Positions 8,102 through 15,877 of a DNA stretch of 64,000 nucleotides are shown here, piece after piece. Numbering within the stretch: the first letter of the stretch is position 1; every line of letters starts with the position of its first letter. The notes under the pieces are model-generated. The model searched no databases, was not told the DNA's origin, and worked only from the letters and a program-made list of their open reading frames with translations. The position numbers and the translations under genes were made by a program. The DNA is from Streptomyces sp. NBC_01296. Its GTDB lineage: Bacteria > Actinomycetota > Actinomycetes > Streptomycetales > Streptomycetaceae. The stretch is from contig NZ_CP130720.1 in NCBI RefSeq assembly GCF_035984415.1, positions 7,564,001 to 7,628,000 of the forward strand, in the 5' to 3' direction.

Positions 8102-8446
8102 ATGACCTTCGCCGCCGCCGCCGCCCGCACCGCGCCCCGCCCGCGCCGCATGCAGCACGTGACCACCGCCGGCTCGGCCCTGGCCGTGGCCCTGGTCCCG
8201 CTCGTCGTCGGCGTCCTGGTCGCCAAGGGCATGGCCGCCGACCCGCACACCCCCGTCAACGCCCTCATCACCGGCGGCGGTCAGCGGGCGGGCCTGCCCC
8301 GCGCCGAGTGGCGCCGGCGCGGCCACGCCACGATGCACCGGCTGCGCACCGCCCGCGCGGGCACGGCCCGGCGCTGCGCCTCCGTCCGCGCCTGCCGCCC
8401 CGCCGCCCTCCTCGGCATCACGGCCGCGCGTGCACCGCGGCGGTGA
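8102..8446 (+). CDS. Doubtful small membrane-type ORF
   Basis: ATG 8102 follows AATAGGGG closely and opens a 114-residue frame. Residues 20-42 (TTAGSALAVALVPLVVGVLVA) would be one membrane helix; the rest is arginine-rich and looks like non-coding high-GC sequence, and its end overlaps the remnant gene on the other strand. It may be a real N-terminal half that has decayed or a chance frame. Confidence 0.3.
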   Translation: MTFAAAAARTAPRPRRMQHVTTAGSALAVALVPLVVGVLVAKGMAADPHTPVNALITGGGQRAGLPRAEWRRRGHATMHRLRTARAGTARRCASVRACRPAALLGITAARAPRR

Positions 8447-8590
8447 TGACATCGAGGGCGGAACGCGGGGGCCTGCCCAGCAGGCCGGCGAGATCGCTCC
8501 CGGTGGCGCCCATGAGGCGGTGATCGCTTCGCGGGCCCCGGCCAGGGTCCCCGGCTCGAAGGGGACGGGGGTCCCGGCGGCCTCGGTGAG
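8418..8590 (-). pseudogene. C-terminal remnant of an NmrA-like NAD(P)-binding oxidoreductase
   Basis: Read on the minus strand, LTEAAGTPVPFEPGTLAGAR (from 8590) and, after a shift of frame near 8513, SDLAGLLGRPPRSALDVITA down to a stop at 8418 match the order and wording of the last 60 residues of NmrA-type proteins (an AAGRPVxFEP segment, then xDVxxLxGRPPRS). The Rossmann N-terminus is absent. The piece abuts the tail of an HxlR-type regulator on the other strand, as if a divergent pair had lost both front halves in one deletion. Confidence 0.45.
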
Positions 8591-8758
8591 GAGCCGGGCG
8601 TCCACCCCGAGGTCCCGCCCCGCGTCGAGTACGAGTTGACCCCGATGGGCCACAGCCTCACCTTCCTGCTCAAGTCGCTCGCCGACTGGTCGGCCGAGCA
8701 CCGCGAAGCCATCGCGGCGTCCCGCCGACGCTGGGACGCCGCGAACCCGGCTCCGTGA
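8591..8758 (+). pseudogene. C-terminal remnant of an HxlR-family regulator
   Basis: The frame VHPEVPPRVEYELTPMGHSL followed by LKSLADWSAEHREAIAASR to TGA 8756-8758 is the diagnostic wing and C-terminal helix of HxlR winged-helix proteins. The recognition helix and N-terminus are missing. HxlR genes are commonly divergent from oxidoreductase genes, which fits the NmrA-like remnant next to it (8418-8590). Confidence 0.6.
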
Positions 8759-8781
8759 CCCCCGCAGGGCCTCCGGCAGTT

Positions 8782-9627
8782 TTATAGCCAGGCCGTGGGC
8801 GCGAGCGGCTCCTGGAGTTCCGTGACCCACTGGTCCCGGTCCTCCGGGCAGGCGAGGGTCAGCTCACGCGCGTAACCCGCAGAGCGGTGGCCGTTGGCGT
8901 CGATCCACCGGGCGAGGGCCTGGGCGGTGGGCAGGACGCGGTCCATCGAGCCGCGGTGCACCACGGTCGCGGCCCGCTCGACCCCCGGCAGATCGACCAC
9001 CCGGACCGCACCCCCGAGGTCCTCGGCGCGTACCGAGGCCCCCACCGGCAGCCCGGCGTGAACGAGGACGGCTCCGGCCTCGGCCCCCGGCGCGTCCTCG
9101 TAGTACGCGGTCCCAGGGCCGGTCGGGACCACCCCGGCGGCCTCGATCAGGCGGCAGAGCTCGTCGTACAGCGGGCCGATGACCGGCCCGATGTCCTGCG
9201 GCTGGTAGCTCCCCGCGACCCCGGTCAGTTCGACGAGCCGGACGGGCGGGAGGCTTTTGACGACGATGTCGACGGTGGACATGGATCCCTCGCTCTCGAT
9301 GGTCCGGAGCCTCGCCTCGACCTGGGTCAGCCGGGCCGCCGCGGCGGCCATGGCCGACTCCAGTTCCGCCCGGCGCAGCCGCAGCATGCCGCGCAACTCC
9401 TCCGCGCCCACCCGCTCGTCGAGGATCGACCCCACCTGGTCCAGGCTGAAGCCGAGCTCCTTGAGCGCGATGACACGGTTGAGGCGGGCGAGCTGTCCGG
9501 CCTCGTAGTAGCGGTAGCCGCTGGCGGGGTCGACACGTGCGGGGCGCAGCAGTCCGATGGCGTCGTAGTGACGCAGCATACGGATCGATACCCGGCCGTG
9601 TTTGGCGAAGTCTCCGATGGTGTACAT
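8782..9627 (-). CDS. MerR-family regulator with GyrI-like effector domain
   Basis: The 281-residue protein starts MYTIGDFAKHGRVSIRMLRH, the MerR helix-turn-helix, followed by GYRYYEAGQLARLNRVIALK and a coiled-coil dimerisation helix (about 75-115). The remaining 160 residues (SLPPVRLVELTG onward) form a GyrI/BmrR-type ligand pocket, as in regulators of multidrug efflux. A 19-bp-spaced promoter with a dyad lies just upstream (9638-9668), the hallmark of MerR autoregulation. The nearby MFS exporter at 10454 is a conceivable target, but only inference. Confidence 0.9.
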   Translation of the reverse strand: MYTIGDFAKHGRVSIRMLRHYDAIGLLRPARVDPASGYRYYEAGQLARLNRVIALKELGFSLDQVGSILDERVGAEELRGMLRLRRAELESAMAAAAARLTQVEARLRTIESEGSMSTVDIVVKSLPPVRLVELTGVAGSYQPQDIGPVIGPLYDELCRLIEAAGVVPTGPGTAYYEDAPGAEAGAVLVHAGLPVGASVRAEDLGGAVRVVDLPGVERAATVVHRGSMDRVLPTAQALARWIDANGHRSAGYARELTLACPEDRDQWVTELQEPLAPTAWL

Positions 9628-9637
9628 GACGCCTTCC

Positions 9638-9668
9638 AGTGCAGGCCCTGACACGGGGGGAGGGTCAA
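9638..9668 (-). promoter_or_regulatory. MerR-type promoter with 19-bp spacer
   Basis: On the minus strand TTGACC (9668-9663) and TGCACT (9643-9638) are separated by 19 bp, and the spacer contains the dyad GACCCT...AGGGCC. This over-long spacing with an internal dyad is typical of promoters twisted into activity by MerR proteins. It sits 11 bp upstream of the MerR start at 9627. Confidence 0.55.
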
Positions 9669-9689
9669 GTCCTGAGCGATATCTGCTGG

Positions 9690-10151
9690 TCAGCGGCCAT
9701 ACTGCCGGATGCACAGGTCCACGATGGACGGCGGTACGGTGCCCTCGGCGGCCGCGCACAGCTCGTCCGGCCGGGGCAGCGGGGCCGGCTGCCGCGGGCC
9801 GCGCGGCGGCGCGGGCTGGGGCGGGTGCGCCCGGCGCGGCGCGGCCGGCGGCTTCGCGTTGCGCGCGGCGGGCGGCCGGGCGGCGGCCGCGGCCGCGGCC
9901 GGCGGACGTTCCGCATCCGGTTCCCCGTCCGGCTGCGGGAGCCGCCCCAGCGGCAGGGGCCGGGACTCCGGGACGGGCGGCGGCAGGTCGGGACCGGCCG
10001 TCGGGGGCGACGCACCGGCCGGATCCCGCGCCTCCAGCGGCGCCGAGGTGCCGGGCGCCGGGGCCGGATCCGTGTCCGCGCCGACGGAGACGCAGCCGCT
10101 GCTCGCGAGAAGTGCGACGAGGGACAGGGGCAGGGCCCGGCGTAACTGCAT
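9690..10151 (-). CDS. Proline/alanine-rich lipoprotein, paralogue of the one at 34299
   Basis: The 153-residue protein begins MQLRRALPLSLVALLASSGC, a lipoprotein signal with its cysteine at residue 20. A long Pro/Ala/Arg-rich region follows, containing PLGRLPQP, and the protein closes with ELCAAAEGTVPPSIVDLC, a short cysteine-bounded motif. The same start, middle PLGRLP and closing motif recur in the lipoprotein at 34299-34760. It should be anchored outside the membrane with an extended, wall-spanning linker. Function unknown. Confidence 0.7.
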   Translation of the reverse strand: MQLRRALPLSLVALLASSGCVSVGADTDPAPAPGTSAPLEARDPAGASPPTAGPDLPPPVPESRPLPLGRLPQPDGEPDAERPPAAAAAAARPPAARNAKPPAAPRRAHPPQPAPPRGPRQPAPLPRPDELCAAAEGTVPPSIVDLCIRQYGR

Positions 10152-10321
10152 CCGACCACCATGCCGTACCGCACGGCCGGCCGGTCCCCGCGCTCACGCG
10201 TCCGGGTGACAGGGCCCGCAAGCCGCCCGCGGAGCCCGCTGCGGGTGCGATCGGGGAGTCGGCCCGGCGCCACCAGGGGCGCCCGGCGCCGGTCCCGGGC
10301 CGGCCCCGGCTGCGGAAACGA

Positions 10322-10349
10322 TTGCCCGGACCGGGAATTTCCGTAGTCT
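10322..10349 (+). promoter_or_regulatory. Possible promoter of the MFS gene
   Basis: TTGCCC (10322-10327) and TAGTCT (10344-10349) with a 16-bp spacer lie about 105 bp before the MFS start. This is the only promoter-like pair I see in the 302-bp gap 10152-10453, which holds no gene. Confidence 0.3.
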
Positions 10350-10453
10350 GCCGAAGGACGGGAACGACAGTGCGATGGCCGGGGAGGCGCGACCCCCGGT
10401 GCGCCGTGCTGCCCTGCCCTCACATCCCGACGGACCGTACGGAGTACCGATCC

Positions 10454-11686
10454 ATGACCGCAGCCGACGCGCCCGGCCACCCCGCACCGACTCCTGACCC
10501 CCTCCCGCCCACCGTCCACCCCGCGCCCTGGAAGGGCTGGGCGGCCGTCCTCGCCGTCGCGCTCGCGATCTTCTGCCTGATCACCTCCGAACTGCTGCCC
10601 GTCGGCCTGCTCACCCCCGTCGGGGACGCCCTCGGGGTGTCCGACGGCACCGCCGGGCTGATGGTGACCGTGCCCGGGCTCGTCGCCGGACTCTGCGCCC
10701 CGCTCGTCACCGTCGGCTCCGGCCGGCTCGACCGGCGGCTCGTGCTGTGCGTGCTGATCGCCCTGATGGCGGCCGCCAACCTGGCCGCCGCCGTCGCCCC
10801 GGGCTTCGCCGTGCTGCTGGCCGCGCGCCTGCTCGTCGGGGTCGGCGTGGGCGGCTTCTGGGCCCTGGCGGGCGGGCTCGCCGTACGGCTCGTACCGCAG
10901 CGCCACGTCGGGCGGGCCACCGCGCTCGTCTTCGGCGGCGTCCCCACCGCCTCCGTGCTCGGCGTCCCCGCCGGAACGCTGCTCGGCGAACTCGGCGGCT
11001 GGCGGTCCGCCTTCGGCGCGGTCGGCGTCCTCGGCCTCCTCGCGCTGGCCGCGCTGCTCCTGCTGCTGCCCCCGCTGCCGCCGACCCGGGACGTCACCTT
11101 CCGTGAACTGCCCGCGCTGCTGCGCGGGAACCGCGGGGTGCGGGCCGGGGTGATCGTCACCTTCCTGGTGGTGACCGGGCAGTTCGCCGCCTACACCTTC
11201 GTACGGCCCGTCCTGCAGGACGTCTCCGGCATCGACGCCGCGTACGTGAGCACCCTGCTCCTGGGGTACGGGGTGGCCGGCGTCGCGGGCAACTTCCTGG
11301 CCGGGGCGCGCGATGCGTACCGTGCGCTCCTGGTGATCAGTACCGCGCTGACCGTGGTCCTCGGCCTGATCGCCACCCTGCCGGGAGCGGCCGCCGGGAC
11401 CGCGCTGCTGCTCGCCTGGGGGCTCGCGTACGGGGGTGTCTCCGTGAGCCTGCAGAGCTGGATGATCAAGGCGGCGCCGGGCGCGGCCGAGGCCGCCACC
11501 TCGCTCATGGTGGCCATGTTCAACCTGGCCATCGCGGCGGGCGCCCTGGCGGGCGGGTTCGCGGTCGACGGGATCGGCGCCCCGGCGGCCCCGCTCACCG
11601 GGGCCGCGCTGATGCTCGTGGCCGCGGTCACGGTCAGCCTCACCGTCACGGTCCGGATGCCGACGGCTACCGCGACCGACGGGTAG
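10454..11686 (+). CDS. MFS transporter, DHA1 family
   Basis: A 410-residue protein with about twelve hydrophobic segments. The first helix FCLITSELLPVGLLTPVGDA is typical of the AraJ/CmlA-like branch of drug:H+ antiporter-1 proteins (TSELLPVGLL motif), and the loop after helix 2 has GSGRLDRRLVL, a form of MFS motif A. The ATG at 10454 gives a natural cytosolic N-terminus; the frame is open further upstream only because of base composition. Likely exports a small hydrophobic compound. No regulator is directly attached. Confidence 0.9.
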   Translation: MTAADAPGHPAPTPDPLPPTVHPAPWKGWAAVLAVALAIFCLITSELLPVGLLTPVGDALGVSDGTAGLMVTVPGLVAGLCAPLVTVGSGRLDRRLVLCVLIALMAAANLAAAVAPGFAVLLAARLLVGVGVGGFWALAGGLAVRLVPQRHVGRATALVFGGVPTASVLGVPAGTLLGELGGWRSAFGAVGVLGLLALAALLLLLPPLPPTRDVTFRELPALLRGNRGVRAGVIVTFLVVTGQFAAYTFVRPVLQDVSGIDAAYVSTLLLGYGVAGVAGNFLAGARDAYRALLVISTALTVVLGLIATLPGAAAGTALLLAWGLAYGGVSVSLQSWMIKAAPGAAEAATSLMVAMFNLAIAAGALAGGFAVDGIGAPAAPLTGAALMLVAAVTVSLTVTVRMPTATATDG

Positions 11687-11954
11687 GCCGGACGGATGGG
11701 GCAGTTCGGACACCTGGCTTGACCCGGGCCGTCCCGGGGGGAAAGAGTGCGCCGATCAAGCACTCAAGAACCACCGCATGAGCTGCACTTCGGAGATATC
11801 CCATATGTTCATATCGGTCCGCTCTTCGCTTGACCCCAAGACACCCCCTACGGGCATGGTCCTGGTCGTCGCGCGGCGGCGCAGGGCCTGATCGGCCGGG
11901 TGGGGGCCGACACCGCACCGCCGCGCCGGTCCCCACCCCTGCCGGGAGACAACC

Positions 11955-12677
11955 GTGTCCCACCATCCCGATGAGAGCGGAAGCGTCCCCGAGGACCGCC
12001 GGCTCATACGCCCGTACGTCGCCCCCTCGGAGCGGCCGTACCGGGCGACGACGCCCGCGTGGCCGCACACCGGACCCGTCCCCGTCTCCTTCCGTGCGCC
12101 CGACGCCCGGCGTGAGGACGAGCCCGGGCGGTCCGCCGAGGCCGCCGGCGCTGCCGGTGCCCGCGCCGGCCGGCGGGACCGCGGCAGCCCGCTCCCGCTG
12201 GTGGTCCTCCTGCTCGCCCTCGGCGCGGCCGGCGGGCTGGTGTTCCTGCTGAGCGGCCCCGATCCGCGGCCCGAGCGGGCCGTGGTGCCGCCGGAGTTGT
12301 CCGTTCCGGCGCTCCCGGCGGGCAGCGGGGGCGCAGGCGACGAGCCCTCGCCCGCGGGATCCGTACGGGCCTCCGCGCCCCCGGCGTCGGCCGGCCCGTC
12401 CGCGAGCCGGACGCCGAAGCGGACGCCCCCGGCGAGCGCCTCGGCCGGACAGCAGCCGGCGGGGCCTTCCGGGACGCTGCGGATGGGCGACCGCGGGCCC
12501 GAGGTGAGCGCCCTGCAGGAGCGGCTCCGCGGCCAGGGGTTCACGTACGTCGACGTCACCGGCGTCTACGACAGCCAGACCAAACGCGGGGTCTCCCAGC
12601 TCCAGCGCGACCGGGACATCAAGGGCGACCAGCCGGGCGTCTACGGCCCGGCCACGCAGGCAGCCTTCGGGGGCTGA
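11955..12677 (+). CDS. Membrane-anchored peptidoglycan-binding domain protein
   Basis: GTG 11955 is preceded by GGGAG. The 240-residue protein has a cytosolic N-terminus of about 75 residues, one membrane helix (PLPLVVLLLALGAAGGLVFLL), a Ser/Pro/Ala-rich extracellular linker and a C-terminal PG_binding_1 domain (GTLRMGDRGPEVSALQERLR ... KGDQPGVYGPATQAAFGG). It should bind peptidoglycan outside the membrane and has no catalytic domain. Confidence 0.85.
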   Translation: MSHHPDESGSVPEDRRLIRPYVAPSERPYRATTPAWPHTGPVPVSFRAPDARREDEPGRSAEAAGAAGARAGRRDRGSPLPLVVLLLALGAAGGLVFLLSGPDPRPERAVVPPELSVPALPAGSGGAGDEPSPAGSVRASAPPASAGPSASRTPKRTPPASASAGQQPAGPSGTLRMGDRGPEVSALQERLRGQGFTYVDVTGVYDSQTKRGVSQLQRDRDIKGDQPGVYGPATQAAFGG

Positions 12678-12798
12678 CCCGCCGGGGCCGGCTCATCGGC
12701 CCTCGCCCTCCTCGGTGATCGTGGAGAGACGGCCTGCGCCCACAGCGCCGTCCTTCCCACACCCCGGCCCCGGTCGAGCCCGAAGGCGAAGACCGAGC

Positions 12799-13706
12799 TC
12801 AGCGGCCGCCGGAGACGCGCAGGACGGCGCCCGTCGTGTACGAGGCGTCCGGGGACAGCAGCCATGCGATGGCCCCGGCGACCTCCTCGGGCTGTCCGGC
12901 CCGCCCGAGCGGGATCCCGGCAGCCGCGCGGGCCGGCCGATCGGGGTCGCCCATCGCGGCGTGCATGTCGGTCTCGATGATGCCGGGCGCCACCGCGTTG
13001 ACCCGGATGCGGTCCGGGCCGAGCTCCTTGGACAGCCCCACGGTCAGGGCATCGGTGGCGGCCTTGGTCGCCGCGTAGTGGACGTAGGCCGTCTCTTTCG
13101 GATCACGCCTCGCCCGGGGCGCCTGACATCGCGCCTCGCCGCGTTGTCGCAGCGCCCGAGTACGTCCAGTACTCGGGCGCCCCTCCGCCTTGCGATGCAC
13201 GGCACCAGACACCCCGGGCTCAACCGGCGAGATCCGAAAGAGACGGCCTAGTCGCCGGGACTGCCGAGCGTGGCGGCCGCCGAGGACACGTTCACGGTGG
13301 CCCCGCCGCCCGCATCCGCCATGTCCCGGGCGGCGCGGCGGCAGCACAGCAGGTACCCGAGCAGGTTGACCTCGACCACACGGCGCAGATCCTCGGTCGC
13401 GGCGTCGGCGAGCCGGCCGAGCGGGCCGGTCACCCCGGCGTTGTTCACCAGTCCCGTCACCGCACCGAACTCGCCCCCGGCGATGTCGAAGAGCCGCTCC
13501 ACCCCGCACTCCCGGGAGGTGTCGCCCCGTACGGTCAGGCAGCGCGCACCGGCCGCCCGTACGCGCTCCGCGACGTTCTCGGCGGCCACGTCGTCCCGGA
13601 GGTAGCCCAGCACCACGTCATGGCCGTCCGCGGCCAGCGGTACACAGGTCGCGGCGCCGATGCCCCTGCCGCCTCCGGTGACGACGGTGACCGGACGACG
13701 AGGCAC
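12799..13706 (-). pseudogene. SDR oxidoreductase gene split by a MITE
   Basis: The N-terminal half starts at GTG 13706 with the Rossmann motif TGGGRGIG, continues through LVNNAGVTG and VNVSSAAATLGSPGD, and stops at TAG inside the insertion boundary. The C-terminal half resumes beyond it as YVHYAATKAATDALTVGLSK (catalytic YxxxK) and ends LRVSGGR at 12799. Removing the 162-bp element and one TA copy restores GSPGD-YVHYAATK, an uninterrupted SDR of about 248 residues. As it stands the gene is broken: element plus TA is 164 bp, so the frame is shifted, and a stop is created. Confidence 0.9.
13087..13248. mobile_element. 162-bp MITE with 18-bp terminal inverted repeats and TA duplication
   Basis: GGCCGTCTCTTTCGGATC at 13087-13104 is repeated exactly inverted at 13231-13248, flanked by TA on both sides (13085-13086, 13249-13250), the target duplication. 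The centre holds a perfect 12-bp hairpin (GCGCCCGAGTAC, loop GTCCA), and the two halves are imperfectly complementary throughout, so the whole element can fold into one long stem. It has no coding capacity. The TA target and CTAG-like junction suggest mobilisation by an IS5-family (IS427-type) or IS630-type transposase encoded elsewhere; this part is inference. Confidence 0.9.
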
Positions 13707-13838
13707 GGGGCCTCCTGGGCGGCGGAACGGGCCGCCGGGGCGGCGGGCGGGTCAGGCTAACACCGTGATATCGGCTGGACCAGCAAAAATGCCGGGCCGC
13801 AGAGTGGGCGCCGTCGTCACATCCGAGGAGTTGCGCAC

Positions 13839-14915
13839 ATGTCGACCCTGCGAGTCACAGCCGAAGAGCTGACCGTCCACGAGCATCCGAACGCCGACGC
13901 GCTGGAGCTGGCCCAAGTGGGCCTCTACCGTGCCGTCGTCGCCAAGGGCGCCTACCGCTCGGGTGAGTTCGCCGTCTACATACCCGAACAGGCCGTGCTG
14001 CCCGCCGAGCTGATCGCGGAGCTGGGCCTGACGGGCCGCCTCGCCGGCGGCTCCGCCGACCGGGTCAAGGCCGTCCGGCTGCGCGGCGAGCTGTCGCAAG
14101 GGCTGGTGTGCCGGCCGCGCGCCCTGGCCGACGTGGACCTGGCCCAGGCGGCCGAGGAGGGTACCGACTTCGCCGAGCTGCTCGGGATCACCAAATGGGC
14201 GCCGCCCGTGCCGACGACCATGAACGGCGAGGTGGAGGCCGCGCCCGACCTGCTGCCCTGGGTGGACATCGAGAACCTCCAGCGCTACCCGCACCTCTTC
14301 GAACCCGGCGAGCCGGTCGTCCTCACCGAGAAACTGCACGGGACGGCCTGCCTGCTGACGTACGTCGCGGACGGCGAGCGCGTGCTCGTCTCCTCCAAGG
14401 GCTTCGGGTCCAAGGGGCTGGCGCTCAAGGAGGAGGACCGCAACCTCTACTGGCGGGCCGTACGCGGCCACGGCGTCCCGCAGGTCGCGGCCAAGCTGGC
14501 CGCCCGGCTGGGAGCCACCCGGATCGGCGTCTTCGGCGAGGTGTACGGCGCGGGCGTCCAGGACCTCGGGTACGGAACCGACGCGCGGACCGCCGCCACG
14601 GGGCCGGGGTACGCCGTCTTCGACGTGTCCGCCGAGATCGACGGGCAGGTGCGCTGGCTGGACCCGCACGAGCTGCTCCCGGACGGCGAGCTCCCGCTCG
14701 TACCCCGGCTGTTCGAGGGCCCGTACGAGCTCGACGCGGTCCTGGAGCTGGCCGGCGGCCGCGAGACGGTGTCCGGCCGGGCCGTGCACCTGCGCGAGGG
14801 CGTCGTGATCCGCCCGGTGACCGAACGCCACAGCCCGGTGGTCGGCGGCCGCGCCATCGCCAAGGCCGTCAGCCCGGCCTACCTCACCCGCAAGGGAGGC
14901 ACGGAGTACGAGTGA
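13839..14915 (+). CDS. ATP-dependent RNA ligase, Rnl5 (DraRnl)-like
   Basis: The 358-residue protein has an N-terminal OB/EMAP-like domain (1-115: HPNADALELAQVG ... GEFAVYIPEQAVLP) followed by a nucleotidyltransferase with motif I EKLHGTA (Lys165), motif IIIa FGEVYG (Glu233), motif IV EGVVIRP (Glu320) and motif V AKAVS (Lys342). This is the plan of the Deinococcus DraRnl family, which seals 3'-OH/5'-phosphate nicks in RNA-containing duplexes. It is not linked to any obvious repair operon and is a single-gene unit downstream of the MITE-broken SDR. Confidence 0.8.
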   Translation: MSTLRVTAEELTVHEHPNADALELAQVGLYRAVVAKGAYRSGEFAVYIPEQAVLPAELIAELGLTGRLAGGSADRVKAVRLRGELSQGLVCRPRALADVDLAQAAEEGTDFAELLGITKWAPPVPTTMNGEVEAAPDLLPWVDIENLQRYPHLFEPGEPVVLTEKLHGTACLLTYVADGERVLVSSKGFGSKGLALKEEDRNLYWRAVRGHGVPQVAAKLAARLGATRIGVFGEVYGAGVQDLGYGTDARTAATGPGYAVFDVSAEIDGQVRWLDPHELLPDGELPLVPRLFEGPYELDAVLELAGGRETVSGRAVHLREGVVIRPVTERHSPVVGGRAIAKAVSPAYLTRKGGTEYE

Positions 14916-15114
14916 CCCCGCCGCCTCTCCTGCCGGCCCGCAAGCTCCGGAGCACCCACGCCCCAGGCGGGCGGGCAGGACACCATGCGGCGGCCCTGCC
15001 CGATGCATGCGCGCATTTGCGATCACGACAGGTCGGGCGTACAGAGGAAGAGAGGGGCGTGCGTCGTAGGTCGCCTTTGTCTGCGCACTGTTACGCAATG
15101 TGGGGAGGCTCCCC

Positions 15115-15864
15115 ATGCCTCATGTAGGCCCATTGCAATGGGCCCTGGTCCTGGTACTGCTCGTCCTCGGCTGTCTCCTCGCCGTTCGCGCCTGGCGGAT
15201 GGCCGTCAAGGAACCGGAGTCCGAGCCGAGGATCGAAGTGCTCTCCGGCATAGGCGGCGGTCTGGTGTGCGGGATCGCCGTGGGCCTGTCCGCCATCTTC
15301 ATGGCCGAGTCGATGCGGGTCTCCGAGGAGTACGCAACGTGGCGGGCGAGCGTCGAGAGCGCGGCGAACATTCCGGGCTTCACTGTCGCCGGCCGCGACA
15401 TCAAGGGAATCAACTTCAGTGGGAAGTCGCTACACGACGCGGACTTCACCAAGGCGGACTTGCGTGGCGCCAAGTTCCGGGACACCGACCTGACCGGCGC
15501 GGACTTCACGGGCGCCGACATGCGGGAAGCGAATCTCATCGGCGCCAACCTCCAGGACGCGAGCCTGATCGACGCCGATCTGCGCAAGGCTTTCCTGCAC
15601 AGTGCGAACTTCACCCACGCGATCGTCGCCGGCCCACACACCTCCTTCTCCGGGGCGATGGTGAACGCACGCACGTGCTGGCCGAAGGGGCTGACTCCCG
15701 CGGAGCTGAATGATCTGCTCAGCGGGGTGGTGGTGCAGAACTACGCCGACGATGAGAGCGGCCTCACCCTGACGCGCGAGGACGACAAGAAGGACCACGT
15801 GATCGGCGGCCAGCAGGCACCGGGCTGTGCGCTGTGGAAGCACGGTATGCGCGTACAGCCGTAG
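15115..15864 (+). CDS. Membrane-anchored pentapeptide-repeat protein
   Basis: ATG 15115 is preceded at 6 bp by GGGGAGG, so it is preferred over the in-frame GTG at 15100. The 249-residue protein has two N-terminal membrane segments (LQWALVLVLLVLGCLLAVRAW; GIGGGLVCGIAVGLSAIFMA) and then pentapeptide repeats of the A(D/N)LxG type from about residue 95 to 165 (KADLRGAKF, TDLTGADF, ANLIGANL), forming a right-handed quadrilateral helix. The C-terminus is non-repetitive. It could be a protein-binding scaffold at the membrane; function unknown. Confidence 0.75.
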   Translation: MPHVGPLQWALVLVLLVLGCLLAVRAWRMAVKEPESEPRIEVLSGIGGGLVCGIAVGLSAIFMAESMRVSEEYATWRASVESAANIPGFTVAGRDIKGINFSGKSLHDADFTKADLRGAKFRDTDLTGADFTGADMREANLIGANLQDASLIDADLRKAFLHSANFTHAIVAGPHTSFSGAMVNARTCWPKGLTPAELNDLLSGVVVQNYADDESGLTLTREDDKKDHVIGGQQAPGCALWKHGMRVQP

Positions 15865-15877
15865 GGGCCCTTCTGCT

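Noticed and set aside
9602..10453. Long in-frame extension upstream of the MFS transporter
   Set aside because: It covers the MerR promoter and is antisense to the lipoprotein; ATG 10454 gives the natural transporter start.
12723..12737. GAGACGGCCT resembling a MITE end
   Set aside because: Only about 10 bases match, there is no TTTCGGATC continuation and no partner.
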